From assembly GCF_001884185.1 (NCBI RefSeq), contig NZ_MAOE01000037.1:62001-126000 (forward strand): a DNA stretch of 64,000 bases. Direction: 5' to 3'. Source of the DNA: Bacillus albus. Its GTDB lineage: Bacteria; Bacillota; Bacilli; Bacillales; Bacillaceae_G. Shown here piece after piece: positions 1 through 8,526 of this stretch. Below the pieces are notes generated by a model. It had not been told where the DNA came from. It searched no databases and worked only from the letters and a program-made list of their open reading frames with translations. The stretch's first letter is position 1. Every line of letters begins with the position of its first letter. The position numbers and the translations under genes are program-made.

Positions 1-113
1 CATTTTACAAACTTTTATAAAAACGTCTATTAAACAATCTTTTAAAAAGACTTAAAGCAACGAAGAGCAAATGTACTTAATACATGAATTGAAGATAGGA
101 TGTGAAACAAAAT

Positions 114-299
114 ATGATTATTCTGCAAGATTCTTTGTTTACTGTTAAACAAATTACCTAAAATACTTATGCAATTAGTGAATATGGACATTGGGAGAAA
201 GTACATTCCTTCTCACTTGTAGGCGATACTATCGCACTCCTTATCGATACTGGACTAGGTACTAAAAGAAATAAAATACGCTATTCAATATTTGAGTGA
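114..299 (+). pseudogene. MBL-fold metallo-hydrolase, N-terminal remnant
   Basis: Translation from ATG 114 gives about 60 residues resembling the start of an MBL-fold hydrolase: an early NTYAISEYGHWEKVHS stretch, then a VGDTIALLIDTGLG strand-turn like the ALIDTGLG of that family. The frame is broken by a TAA at 159-161 (after KQIT) and by a TGA at 297-299, before the HxHxDH metal motif would occur. About three quarters of a normal gene is missing, so this is a dead fragment. Family assignment is inferred from these motifs only. Nothing is recognised at 1-113. Confidence 0.6.
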
Positions 300-365
300 C
301 AACAACCTCGTTCTACAGAGAACTGGTATTCACTCATTCCAAAACTTCAGCATTCAATTTTAACT

Positions 366-402
366 ACAAAAAAGGTATTTCCGTATATGGAAACACCTTT
401 TA
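366..402 (-). terminator. Terminator of the small lipoprotein gene
   Basis: The arms AAAGGTaTTTCC and GGAAAcACCTTT pair around a six-base loop and are followed on the minus strand by a run of T. The hairpin overlaps the stop codon of the gene at 400-561. Confidence 0.7.
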
Positions 403-561
403 TCCATTATATATTCTCTTTATAGCCTCGACTAAAGCCTTACTTACCTGTACAAATATATGCTTTCGATGTCCATCCTCAACAAATTTATTTGCACAAC
501 TACCCATAACCGTCATACAACTAATTATGACTAGCGCTAACTTTCTATTCTTGTAAGTCAC
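400..561 (-). CDS. Small putative lipoprotein, 53 aa
   Basis: A GTG start at 561 lies six bases after a GAGG ribosome binding site and opens a 53-residue frame. The N-terminus has basic residues (KNRK), a hydrophobic run (LALVIISCMTVMG) and a lipobox-like MGSC, so it should be a membrane-anchored lipoprotein on the outer face. The mature part is only about 30 residues, short and charged. It has its own terminator overlapping the stop. Function is not recognised. The lipobox plus RBS plus terminator support a real gene despite its size. Confidence 0.55.
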   Translation of the reverse strand: MTYKNRKLALVIISCMTVMGSCANKFVEDGHRKHIFVQVSKALVEAIKRIYNG

Positions 562-724
562 TTCATACCTCTTCACTATTACAAAACTTCTTTTGAATTT
601 ATTCCATCAAGAAATTTTACATGAATAATAAGTCGAAGGAATATGCAATTCTGCATATTAACACGTTTTATCACGATATTATGATTTAATTTAGTTAAAG
701 AACACGTATACCGAGGTGACTAAC

Positions 725-1147
725 TTGAAATTTAAAGCGAAAAAAAATCCGTTTCACGTCATTTTCATTTCATTATTTATCATAATTTTTTTCATTTCGC
801 TATTCTTCCAAAATGAAAATTCTATTTTTTTCACTCTCATGATGCTGCTAAATGTCGTAAATCTTTCTTCCTTCTATTTTTCTCACTACCATATAACTGC
901 TTCCTCTCTTATTGTAAAACATGGTTTCATATTTCATACTGAAATTCCATTTGAAGACATTCGCCACATTAACTACTCTGGTAAAAAGCTTCATTCAAAA
1001 AGATGGACTAGACAGCAATTAGAAATCCATTACAATTTATTTGACTCAGTAACTGTTTTTATACCCCAAGATGAAAAAAAGTTCATTTCAGTCTTAAAAG
1101 AAAACTGTCCGCATATGAAAGTATTGAATATGCCTGCTAACCAATAA
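725..1147 (+). CDS. PH-domain-like membrane protein
   Basis: About 140 residues. Two hydrophobic segments lie near residues 10-50 (VIFISLFIIIFFISLFF and FTLMMLLNVVNLSSFYF), followed by a basic, mixed strand region (HYHITASSLIVKHGF, FHTEIPFEDIRHINYSGKK) typical of small bacterial PH-like (bPH) proteins that sit on the cytoplasmic side. The start is taken as TTG 725 because GAGGTGA lies about eight bases before it; a GTG at 716 overlaps the ribosome binding site itself. It stands alone, convergent with fumC across a shared terminator. Role unknown. Confidence 0.65.
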   Translation: MKFKAKKNPFHVIFISLFIIIFFISLFFQNENSIFFTLMMLLNVVNLSSFYFSHYHITASSLIVKHGFIFHTEIPFEDIRHINYSGKKLHSKRWTRQQLEIHYNLFDSVTVFIPQDEKKFISVLKENCPHMKVLNMPANQ

Positions 1148-1193
1148 TATATTTTGGTACTTACAGTAATACAAATAGAAAAAATACATATTA

Positions 1194-1233
1194 AAAAAGC
1201 CAAGATTCTAAACGAAGAATCTCGGCTCTTTTT
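1194..1233. terminator. Bidirectional terminator between PH-like gene and fumC
   Basis: AGCCaAGATTCT pairs with AGAATCtCGGCT around a short AAACGA loop, with an A run on the left and a T run on the right, so it can stop transcription from both sides. Confidence 0.85.
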
Positions 1234-1234
1234 A

Positions 1235-2623
1235 TTACTCTTTCGGAGCAATCATTTTTTTCGGATCGACAATTTCATCAAATTGTTCTTCTGTTAGTAG
1301 TCCAGATTGCAGTGCTGCTTCTTTTAGCGTTAATCCATCTTTATGAGCGTGCTTCGCAATTTTCGCTGCATTTTCATATCCGATATGTGGGTTTAGCGCT
1401 GTCACAAGCATTAGTGAGCGATTCACATTTTCATTAATTACTTCTTCATCTGCTTCAATACCAACTGCACAATTGTCATTAAACGAAACAATTGCATCCG
1501 CTAATAAGTGAGCTGATTGTAAGAAGTTATAAGCAATAACAGGTTTAAATACGTTTAACTCAAAGTTCCCTTGGCTCGCAGCAAATCCAATTGTTGCATC
1601 ATTCCCCATCACTTGCGCTACAACCATCGTTAATGCTTCACTTTGCGTTGGATTTACTTTACCTGGCATAATAGAGCTTCCTGGTTCATTTGCTGGAATA
1701 ATAATTTCTCCAAGCCCACTACGTGGACCACTTGCAAGCCAACGTACATCGTTAGCGATCTTCATTAAATCTGCAGCTAATGCTTTTAATGCGCCGTGAG
1801 TATATACAACTTCATCATGACTCGTTAATGCATGGAATTTATTTGGTGCAGAAACAAATTGTTTACCTGTAAATTGACTAATTTCCTCTGATACCATCTC
1901 ACCAAATTTAGGATGAGCATTAATACCTGTTCCAACCGCAGTTCCACCAATTGCTAACTCTTTCATATATGTATTGCTCTCTGCAATCATACGCTCTGTT
2001 TTTTCAAGCATACGGTGCCATCCACTAATTTCTTGTCCTAATGTTAACGGTGTCGCATCTTGTAAATGTGTACGACCAATTTTTATAATATGTTCAAATG
2101 CAGTTACTTTTTCTGCTAACGTTTCTTTTAATTTCGTAATAGCTGGTAATACGTGATTTTCTACTGCTATTACACATGCTACATGAAGCGCTGTTGGAAA
2201 TGTATCATTTGAACTTTGAGACATGTTCACATCATCATTCGGATGAATATGTACGTCAGATCCCTTCTCTTTCAAAATTTGATTCCCACGATTTGCAATT
2301 ACTTCATTCACATTCATGTTTGACTGTGTACCGCTACCCGTTTGCCATACGACAAGGGGAAAATGTTCATTCCATTTCCCTGCGATTACTTCGTCAGCTG
2401 CTGCCACAATTGCTTCTGCTTTTTCTTCTAATAGCTTTCCTAATTTTTGATTGGTAAGTGCTGCACTCTTCTTTAAAATTGCAAATGCTTTTACAATTTC
2501 AAGCGGCATTTGCTCTGTTCCAATCGGGAAGTTTTCTTTACTACGTTGCGTTTGTGCTGCCCATAATTTATCAGCTGGAACTTTAATTTCTCCTAATGTA
2601 TCTCTTTCAATTCTGTACTTCAT
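1235..2623 (-). CDS. fumC: Fumarate hydratase, class II
   Basis: 462 residues, the normal length of class II fumarase (called citG in B. subtilis). It catalyses reversible hydration of fumarate to L-malate in the TCA cycle, in the cytoplasm, as an iron-free homotetramer. The lyase signature [11 protein letters not shown] lies near residue 318; [14 protein letters not shown] near 95-108, [11 protein letters not shown] near 137-147 and [10 protein letters not shown] near 185 complete the active site. The start has a good AAGGGGATG binding site. The gene is monocistronic, bounded by the 1194-1233 terminator. Confidence 0.97.
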   Translation of the reverse strand: MKYRIERDTLGEIKVPADKLWAAQTQRSKENFPIGTEQMPLEIVKAFAILKKSAALTNQKLGKLLEEKAEAIVAAADEVIAGKWNEHFPLVVWQTGSGTQSNMNVNEVIANRGNQILKEKGSDVHIHPNDDVNMSQSSNDTFPTALHVACVIAVENHVLPAITKLKETLAEKVTAFEHIIKIGRTHLQDATPLTLGQEISGWHRMLEKTERMIAESNTYMKELAIGGTAVGTGINAHPKFGEMVSEEISQFTGKQFVSAPNKFHALTSHDEVVYTHGALKALAADLMKIANDVRWLASGPRSGLGEIIIPANEPGSSIMPGKVNPTQSEALTMVVAQVMGNDATIGFAASQGNFELNVFKPVIAYNFLQSAHLLADAIVSFNDNCAVGIEADEEVINENVNRSLMLVTALNPHIGYENAAKIAKHAHKDGLTLKEAALQSGLLTEEQFDEIVDPKKMIAPKE

Positions 2624-2742
2624 TTTTTCATCCCCTTGAAAATAAAATACCTACATCTCTTATAATAACAGACTTTCTCTTAAATGATAAGGATTCTCAC
2701 TACTATATATAGATATTTTATATTTATTTTTAAAAATTCCTC

Positions 2743-2773
2743 TTGACCTAAACTTAAGTTTAGGCTGTATCCT
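2743..2773 (+). promoter_or_regulatory. MerR-type promoter/operator of the SDR-merR operon
   Basis: TTGACC (2743-2748) and TATCCT (2768-2773) are separated by 19 bases instead of 17, the hallmark of promoters activated by MerR regulators. The spacer carries the perfect 18-bp palindrome CCTAAACTTAAGTTTAGG (2747-2764). The regulator is presumably the MerR protein encoded second in the operon (3542-3922). Confidence 0.8.
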
Positions 2774-2814
2774 TTCCTTTGTAACCTACTATAACAATAC
2801 TGGAGGAATTCAAT

Positions 2815-3525
2815 ATGAAAAAATATGCTTTTATAACAGGTGCGAATAAAGGAATTGGATATGAACTTGTTCGTCAATTAACAGAAAAAGATTATCATGT
2901 ATTTTTAGGTGCTCGTAATGAACAACTTGGACAACAAGCCGTAGAATCTTTAAATGTTTCAAACGTTTCCTATATTCAAGTAGATATTTCAAATTCACAA
3001 TCCATTCAAGAAGCAACAAAGAAAATTTACGAAACGACTGATCACTTACATTTATTAATTAATAACGCAGGCATAGCGCTAGACTTCAATATGCTACCTA
3101 GTGAATTAAATATTGAAACTTTACGCCAAGGATTTGAAGTTAATTTTTTTGGAACTTTCCAAATGATGCAAGCCTTTTTACCATTATTAAAGAATTCAAG
3201 CAACAGTAAAATAATAAATGTAACAACTGACATGGCCTCACTAACAATGTTTGCTAATGGTGAAACACATCCAATTAATACACTAGGATATAATTCTTCA
3301 AAAACAGCTATTAATGCTTTAACATTAGCTTTTAGTAAAGAATTTGCTACTAACGGTCCAGAAGTATTTGGGGTAACTCCTGGTTTTACAACTACGGATC
3401 TTAATGGAAATTCCCTCGGTGGCCATACAACCACTGAAAGTGCTAAAATTATTATTAAATATGCATTAAGTGAAACAAACTATAATGGTAAAATACTAAA
3501 TAAAGATGGCATTATACCTTGGTAA
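2815..3525 (+). CDS. Short-chain dehydrogenase/reductase (carbonyl reductase-like)
   Basis: 236 residues, classical SDR size. The NAD(P)-binding TGANKGIG motif is at residues 9-16, the NNAG motif near 82-85, and the catalytic YNSSK (Tyr and Lys four apart) near 162-166 with the preceding Ser strand. The ARN after the second strand suggests NADPH preference. It would reduce a carbonyl substrate in the cytoplasm; the substrate is unknown. A GGAGGAATT site precedes the ATG. The MerR gene follows 16 bases downstream in the same transcript, suggesting an inducible detoxification unit. Confidence 0.88.
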   Translation: MKKYAFITGANKGIGYELVRQLTEKDYHVFLGARNEQLGQQAVESLNVSNVSYIQVDISNSQSIQEATKKIYETTDHLHLLINNAGIALDFNMLPSELNIETLRQGFEVNFFGTFQMMQAFLPLLKNSSNSKIINVTTDMASLTMFANGETHPINTLGYNSSKTAINALTLAFSKEFATNGPEVFGVTPGFTTTDLNGNSLGGHTTTESAKIIIKYALSETNYNGKILNKDGIIPW

Positions 3526-3541
3526 TAAAAGGATGAATGAT

Positions 3542-3922
3542 ATGTATTATACAATTGGACAAGTCGCCAAAATGCAACACTTAACAATTTCTCAAATACG
3601 TTATTACGATAAACAAGGACTGTTCCCTTTTTTGCAAAGAAACGAAAAAGGAGATCGAGTTTTTGATGAAGAAGCACTGAAATATTTAGAGATGATTTTG
3701 TGTTTAAAAAACACTGGTATGCCAATTCAAAAAATAAAACAATTTATCGACTGGTCTATGGATGGAGAATCTACCATCTTTCAACGGTTGAAATTAATGA
3801 AACAACAGGAGACAAATGTCTTACAGCTCATTCAAGACACTGAAAAAAACTTAAAAAAGATACAACAAAAGATCGCTAAATATGAGGACGAGATAACTTC
3901 TTCAACTCCTATTACAAAATAA
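3542..3922 (+). CDS. MerR family transcriptional regulator
   Basis: 126 residues. The N-terminal winged helix starts YTIGQVAKMQHLTISQIRYYD (shown in part: IGQVAKM and QIRYYDKQGL), characteristic of MerR proteins, followed by the RNEKGDRVFDEEALKYLE wing and a C-terminal coiled coil (about residues 80-120) that dimerises. The length fits the small-effector subgroup that controls SDR or drug genes. ATG 3542 is chosen because AAAAGG lies nine bases upstream; ATG 3533 is too close to it. It most likely binds the palindrome at 2747-2764 and controls its own operon. Confidence 0.9.
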   Translation: MYYTIGQVAKMQHLTISQIRYYDKQGLFPFLQRNEKGDRVFDEEALKYLEMILCLKNTGMPIQKIKQFIDWSMDGESTIFQRLKLMKQQETNVLQLIQDTEKNLKKIQQKIAKYEDEITSSTPITK

Positions 3923-3923
3923 A

Positions 3924-3963
3924 AAAATCACCTTCTACATATTATAGAAGGTGATTTTTTTAT
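3924..3963. terminator. Terminator between merR and nhaC
   Basis: AATCACCTTCTA and TAGAAGGTGATT form a perfect stem around a CATATTA-type loop, flanked by A and T runs; it serves both convergent genes. Confidence 0.88.
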
Positions 3964-3964
3964 T

Positions 3965-5368
3965 TTATGATGCTTGCTTTCCTTTATCGGCATCATCTAC
4001 ATACCAAATAAATTTGCCTGTATATCCGTAAATAACCGCTAAAATTAACGATACGAAGCTTAACCACATAAATGGAACGTATGAGAACGTTGCTACACCT
4101 AAAATACCAGCCATAAAAATACCATTATCAGACCATGGAACCATACCTGAAGTTAACGTTCCACCTACTTCTGAGTTACGCGCTAATACACGTCGGTCTA
4201 TTTTTAATTTATCATAGCTATCTTCCATAATTTTCGGTGTTAAAATTAGTGATACGTACATCGCACAACCAAATATATTCGCTAAGAATGCCACGATTAA
4301 TGTAGACAATGTTACATTACCTGCAGAATTTAATTTCTTTTCAAATTTTGATACGATTACTTTTAAAACACCTAGTTTTTCAAGTAATCCACCAAATCCT
4401 AAACCGAAAATAATAACGGCTACTGAGCCAAGCATACCGTTAATTCCACCACGGTTTAATAACTTGTCAACAAACTCAACACCAGATTGAATTGAGAATC
4501 CGTTATACGCTGTTCCAATCGCCTCTCCAAAGTTCATTCCTTGGAAAAGAGTTGCCCAAATTGCACCAATTAAAGCTCCCATTGCAATTGTTGGCATAGA
4601 CGGTTTCTTCATCGCTAATAGAACAATAACAATGACCGCTGGAACAAGCATCCATATTTTAATATCAAATTGCTTTAATAAAGCTTCTTTTAAAAACTCT
4701 ACTCGATTTAAATCTACATTATCGCCGCCATACATCCAACCAGCTACAGTAAACATAATGCTAGTAATAATATAAGCCGGAACATCTAATACGAGCATAG
4801 CTCGAACGTGAGCAATAACATCTACTTTCGCCATAGAAGCTGCCAGAACTGTACTATCAGAAAGTGGTGATAATTTGTCGCCGAAATAAGCTCCTGAAAG
4901 AACTGCACCAGCAACAAGCGGAAGTGGCAATCCAAGTCCCTCACCAATTGCCATCATGGCAATACCTGCTGTTCCAACTGTTCCCCATGATGTTCCTGTC
5001 GCGATAGAAGTGATCGAACAAATAATTAATGTTGCTAATAGGAATATGCTAGGGTGAATAAACTCTAATCCATAATAGATTAATGTTGGTACTACGCCAC
5101 CAGCAATCCACGTTCCAATTAAAGCACCTACTGCAACTAAAATCAGTATTGCTTCTAATCCGTTAGAAATCCCTTTCGTAATTGCATCTTGCAATTCTTG
5201 ATAACGAAATCCTAATCTTAATCCAAGCGCAATTACTAAAAACCATGAAATAAATAGCGCTAATTGAATTGGGAGATCAAAAATCGTTTGGAAGGAAAAG
5301 ACAACAGCAAGAAATAGTAATAAAAGAACTATGATTTCTAGCATCGATGGTAATCTTACACTTTTCAT
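3965..5368 (-). CDS. nhaC: NhaC family Na+/H+ antiporter
   Basis: 467 residues with about eleven hydrophobic segments, the length and profile of NhaC antiporters, which exchange cytoplasmic sodium (or, in relatives, organic anions) for protons. The family signature stretch TSWGTVGTAGIAMMAIGEGLG and the LSGAYFGDKLSPLSDST region (shown only in part) around residues 150-185 are both present. The start has a strong AAGGAGAG site. The gene stands alone with roughly 270 bases upstream (5369-5640), in which I see only AT-rich, promoter-like sequence. Substrate cannot be settled from sequence. Confidence 0.9.
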   Translation of the reverse strand: MKSVRLPSMLEIIVLLLLFLAVVFSFQTIFDLPIQLALFISWFLVIALGLRLGFRYQELQDAITKGISNGLEAILILVAVGALIGTWIAGGVVPTLIYYGLEFIHPSIFLLATLIICSITSIATGTSWGTVGTAGIAMMAIGEGLGLPLPLVAGAVLSGAYFGDKLSPLSDSTVLAASMAKVDVIAHVRAMLVLDVPAYIITSIMFTVAGWMYGGDNVDLNRVEFLKEALLKQFDIKIWMLVPAVIVIVLLAMKKPSMPTIAMGALIGAIWATLFQGMNFGEAIGTAYNGFSIQSGVEFVDKLLNRGGINGMLGSVAVIIFGLGFGGLLEKLGVLKVIVSKFEKKLNSAGNVTLSTLIVAFLANIFGCAMYVSLILTPKIMEDSYDKLKIDRRVLARNSEVGGTLTSGMVPWSDNGIFMAGILGVATFSYVPFMWLSFVSLILAVIYGYTGKFIWYVDDADKGKQAS

Positions 5369-5653
5369 TTTTTTCTCTCCTTACAAGTCGATAACATGAC
5401 GTGTGTCGTCTTACATGTATGCGATATACAATTAGCGAAGACAAAACAAAATTTTCATATTATTTCGATTTATTTTTCCAGTATAATATAACACCTTTTC
5501 TATTGTAAAAGTAGATGTTACTTTTCGCAATGGAAAATATAAAAAATGTTACATTTTTTATATAGAACCACCCAAGAATAACTTTTTTAATATTTGCCAC
5601 AACAAAACTTTTTACTATGATCCTCACCTTTCAAACACTTACATTTTTTTCAC

Positions 5654-5687
5654 AAAAAAAGCACACATCATTAAAATGATGCATGCT
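5654..5687 (-). terminator. Terminator of the methyltransferase gene
   Basis: On the minus strand AGCATGCATCA pairs with TGATGTGTGCT (one G-T pair) around TTTTAA and is followed by seven T residues. Confidence 0.85.
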
Positions 5688-5693
5688 CCACTT

Positions 5694-6353
5694 TTATTTA
5701 TACATATTTTGTATTTCTTCTTTATTTTTAAGTATTTCCACAAACTGATTGCTACAACCTTTCGGAAATAATACTCCGAGTCCATATGAATGTTCAAACT
5801 GAAAATGAGGGTACTTCGCCTTGACCTCATCCCCAAATTTATACACGCCGAAGTTTCGATTTTTCACCTCAATATCATGAAATAACACGATACCGTTATT
5901 CGCAAGTTTCGGTAACCATGTTTTATAATCATGAGAAACTGCTTCATACGTATGGTAGCCATCAATATGCAACAAATTTATCGTTCCATCTTGAAACTGA
6001 TCCACAGCCTCATCAAAAGTAGATCGAATTAAATTACCTATACTAGGATAGCTCATTTTCACCACTTTATCTACGATTTGAAAAACACCTTCTCCATATG
6101 GACCTGTATGCCCATCTCCTGTCCAAGTATCTACAGCAAAACATTTTGTAGGTAACCCTCCATCTTTTACCCCTTGACAAAAACTGAAAAAAGAAGCGCC
6201 TAGATGTGTCCCTAGCTCAACTAATATTTCTGGCTTTTCAAATCTTACTAAATCATATGCGAACTCTAAATGCCCAATCCACGCAGTATTCGCACGAATA
6301 AATGGACTATAATTATCAAATTCAAATGTTGGTTTATGAGTAACCCAGTTCAT
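5694..6353 (-). CDS. Class I SAM-dependent methyltransferase
   Basis: 219 residues. ILVELGTHLGASFFSF (near residues 42-57) is the glycine-rich SAM-binding loop, CFAVDTWTGDG the acidic second-strand motif, and INLLHIDGYHTYEAVSHDY with GIVLFHDIE match the Methyltransf_24 type seen in sugar or small-molecule O-methyltransferases. The start is moved to ATG 6353, preceded by AGAAGGAGATACGCG; the longer frame has no binding site. A Zur/Fur-like dyad (6414-6430) lies about 60 bases upstream, so expression may respond to metal. Substrate unknown. Confidence 0.8.
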   Translation of the reverse strand: MNWVTHKPTFEFDNYSPFIRANTAWIGHLEFAYDLVRFEKPEILVELGTHLGASFFSFCQGVKDGGLPTKCFAVDTWTGDGHTGPYGEGVFQIVDKVVKMSYPSIGNLIRSTFDEAVDQFQDGTINLLHIDGYHTYEAVSHDYKTWLPKLANNGIVLFHDIEVKNRNFGVYKFGDEVKAKYPHFQFEHSYGLGVLFPKGCSNQFVEILKNKEEIQNMYK

Positions 6354-6413
6354 CGCGTATCTCCTTCTACACATATTTTTAACAAACCAAATTACTCTTA
6401 TCTTTATTTTTTT

Positions 6414-6430
6414 ATCGTCATGATTATGAT
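6414..6430. promoter_or_regulatory. Possible third Zur-type box
   Basis: ATCGTCATGATTATGAT differs from the dyad ATCGTAATNATTACGAT at one base in each half. It lies between the end of the ycgQ-like gene and the start of the methyltransferase, in the position of an operator for the latter. Confidence 0.4.
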
Positions 6431-6465
6431 TCTATTTCATGAAAATATGAAGAATTTATTCTTTT

Positions 6466-7350
6466 TTATTGGGGTAAAGCATCATATACATATGGGTCTG
6501 TTGGCTTATTGATTTTCTCCACTTTGTTTACTTTTACGAGTGGAAATAGCGTTCCTTTATATGTCGTTTCGTCCAACAAACCTGTTATTTTCACCCATGT
6601 TTCCTGTGGGAGCTTTTTTACGTTTTCCCCTGCAACAATCATCCCCCAGACAGATGCATCCGCAATACAACAAGTTATGCCGTATCGCGCCACTACCGCT
6701 TTATCACCCGTCACATCCTTATCATTATAGATAAACCCTGAGAATGTAATTTCTTTCCCTTTAAACCCTTTTACATCTTGGCCAATTATACTCATTGTTT
6801 GAACATAATCCTTATCCTCTACTTGTATTTTTCGTTGTCCTAACATACTTTTTTCTAATTGCTCTTCCACTTGATCTGTCACTTTTAAATTCGAGGTTTC
6901 ATCTTGATCGACTAATATTTCTTTCCAATTAGAATTTGCCTGTATTCCCTCTTTTTCGTTCTTTTCCATACTTCTTGCCTGTACACTTTGAGTCATACCC
7001 CTTTTTCCCGCTAAACTTCCGTCAATTGTTACACTTCCAAATAGAAAAGCACTAATAATCGGAACAACAAATAAAACATATACAAAGAAACTTTTCATCC
7101 CTGATTTTAATGCTGTATGATGCTTACAACAATTACAATCATCCTGTTTTTCTCTCCCATCTCTCCAAACTTGTAAAGAACCAAGAAGTAAAATCACTAC
7201 AAAAGCTATATACGTAAATTTAATCATTTTTGGAGCGATAAAATTATAAATATTCCCTGTTACAAGTAGTTTAAATAAGAGCATTGCTAAACCAATTAAA
7301 ATAATGCCACGAATATAGCGATGATAAGCTTTCTGTTCCTGTTCCTCCAC
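6466..7350 (-). CDS. TIGR03943 family (YcgQ-like) permease subunit
   Basis: About 294 residues. Two N-terminal membrane segments, a cysteine/histidine patch (DDCNCCKHH, about residue 70) that looks metal-binding, a third membrane segment, then a soluble domain ending in OB-like strands (FSGFIYND, ARYGITCCIADASVWGM, WVKITGLLDE). This matches the YcgQ/TIGR03943 partner of YcgR permeases. GTG 7350 is chosen because AGGAGGTG lies seven bases upstream; it follows the permease gene by 13 bases in one operon. The setting beside a Zur-box-controlled COG0523 GTPase points to zinc or metal homeostasis, an inference. Confidence 0.8.
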   Translation of the reverse strand: MEEQEQKAYHRYIRGIILIGLAMLLFKLLVTGNIYNFIAPKMIKFTYIAFVVILLLGSLQVWRDGREKQDDCNCCKHHTALKSGMKSFFVYVLFVVPIISAFLFGSVTIDGSLAGKRGMTQSVQARSMEKNEKEGIQANSNWKEILVDQDETSNLKVTDQVEEQLEKSMLGQRKIQVEDKDYVQTMSIIGQDVKGFKGKEITFSGFIYNDKDVTGDKAVVARYGITCCIADASVWGMIVAGENVKKLPQETWVKITGLLDETTYKGTLFPLVKVNKVEKINKPTDPYVYDALPQ

Positions 7351-7363
7351 TGTTTCACACCTC

Positions 7364-8344
7364 CTATAACGTTGTAATTTGCACGATTGTGTACACCGAT
7401 AAAATAATAATTCCAATCAAAAAGAATACAAATTTCTTTTGAAAATACGCAAATAGCATTAACGTATTTTTCATATCAAGCATAGGTCCAAACACAAGAA
7501 ATGCGAGAAGTGCTTTTACAGAAAAAACATGTCCAAAAGATGCCGCTATAAATGCATCAGCTGCTGAGCAAATGGATAAAACATAACCAAATCCCATCAT
7601 AATAATTGGGGAAATCACTTCATTATGGGCCACTGCATCAAGTACATTTCGATCAAAAAACGTTTGAAATACGCTCGCAAAAAAAGCACCAATCAATAAA
7701 TATTTACCTGTATCAAAAAACTCATCTACAGTGTGATTCACAACATTCCCCCAGCTCTTTTTTTCTTTTTTCTGAGCTGAATCCTCTATATCTTTTAAAA
7801 TATTTTTCCCGCGATAGAAATAATACACAATTAGCCCTACTAATAACGCCGCACAAATTGTTATCCCAAAGCGTGCATATACAACTACATCATTTTTTTG
7901 AAATGCATATACGGTAGATAAAAGAACAATCGGATTCATAATAGGTGCACTTAATAAAATTACAATTCCTACATGAAGAGGGAGTCCTTTTTGAATAAGT
8001 CTTCTTACGATTGGTATAATGACACATTCACACATCGGAAAAATGATTCCGACAAATACCGCTGGAATCATTGCAACAATCTGTGACTTCGGCATTACTT
8101 TATGAATCATATCTTCCGTCACAAACACTTGAATGAGAGAAGAAACAATTACCCCTAATAAAATAAAAGGTATTGCTTCGAATATAATACTTAAAAACAC
8201 GGTATTCACATTCAACCATTCTTTTGGCATACTTTTGTGCAAATTTGCTAGACTTGTAAAATCTACAAAAAATAATAAAAAAAGAAAAATAGCAATAAGG
8301 GCTATTCCTATTAATTCTTTTGAAACTCTATTAAAGACCAACAT
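7364..8344 (-). CDS. YcgR/DUF318 family permease
   Basis: 326 residues with about eight membrane segments. The paired motifs FPMCECVIIPIVRRLIQKGLP (part shown) near residue 120 and the later SICSAADAFIAASF near 240 are the conserved inverted-repeat signatures of COG0701 permeases, which keep a Cys in each half. It begins with a GGGGGG site and heads the operon with the YcgQ-like gene. It is divergent from the COG0523 GTPase across a 180-base region containing two Zur-type boxes. Transported species is unproven; zinc or a zinc complex is the contextual guess. Confidence 0.85.
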   Translation of the reverse strand: MLVFNRVSKELIGIALIAIFLFLLFFVDFTSLANLHKSMPKEWLNVNTVFLSIIFEAIPFILLGVIVSSLIQVFVTEDMIHKVMPKSQIVAMIPAVFVGIIFPMCECVIIPIVRRLIQKGLPLHVGIVILLSAPIMNPIVLLSTVYAFQKNDVVVYARFGITICAALLVGLIVYYFYRGKNILKDIEDSAQKKEKKSWGNVVNHTVDEFFDTGKYLLIGAFFASVFQTFFDRNVLDAVAHNEVISPIIMMGFGYVLSICSAADAFIAASFGHVFSVKALLAFLVFGPMLDMKNTLMLFAYFQKKFVFFLIGIIILSVYTIVQITTL

Positions 8345-8434
8345 TATCCCCCCACTTTATTCATATTAAATCGTATACTTGTCCAAATGCCCTACACTAC
8401 TACAGCACAAATTTGATAGTTTATTCCTATTCTT

Positions 8435-8455
8435 AAATCGTAATCATTATGATTT
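8435..8455. promoter_or_regulatory. Zur box 1 (divergent region)
   Basis: AAATCGTAATCATTATGATT(T) fits the B. subtilis-type Zur dyad AAATCGTAATNATTACGATTT with a single mismatch in the right arm. It lies about 90 bases upstream of the permease start and upstream of the GTPase promoter, so it may serve the minus-strand operon. Confidence 0.8.
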
Positions 8456-8459
8456 ATTA

Positions 8460-8488
8460 TTGATTTTTTCTTTTTTATCACTTAATAT
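8460..8488 (+). promoter_or_regulatory. Promoter of the COG0523 GTPase gene
   Basis: TTGATT (8460-8465) and TAATAT (8483-8488) have a 17-base spacer and lead straight into Zur box 2, the arrangement expected for repression. Confidence 0.65.
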
Positions 8489-8509
8489 AAAACGTAATAA
8501 TTACGATTT
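8489..8509. promoter_or_regulatory. Zur box 2 (GTPase operator)
   Basis: The core CGTAATAATTACG is a perfect dyad, in a 21-bp frame nearly identical to the Zur consensus. It sits between the -10 element and the AAAGGAGAG ribosome site of the GTPase gene. Confidence 0.85.
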
Positions 8510-8526
8510 AAAGGAGAGATCATTTT

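Noticed and set aside
296-556. Plus-strand frame opposite the small lipoprotein
   Set aside because: No ribosome site and no recognisable features; the minus-strand lipoprotein with terminator explains the region better.
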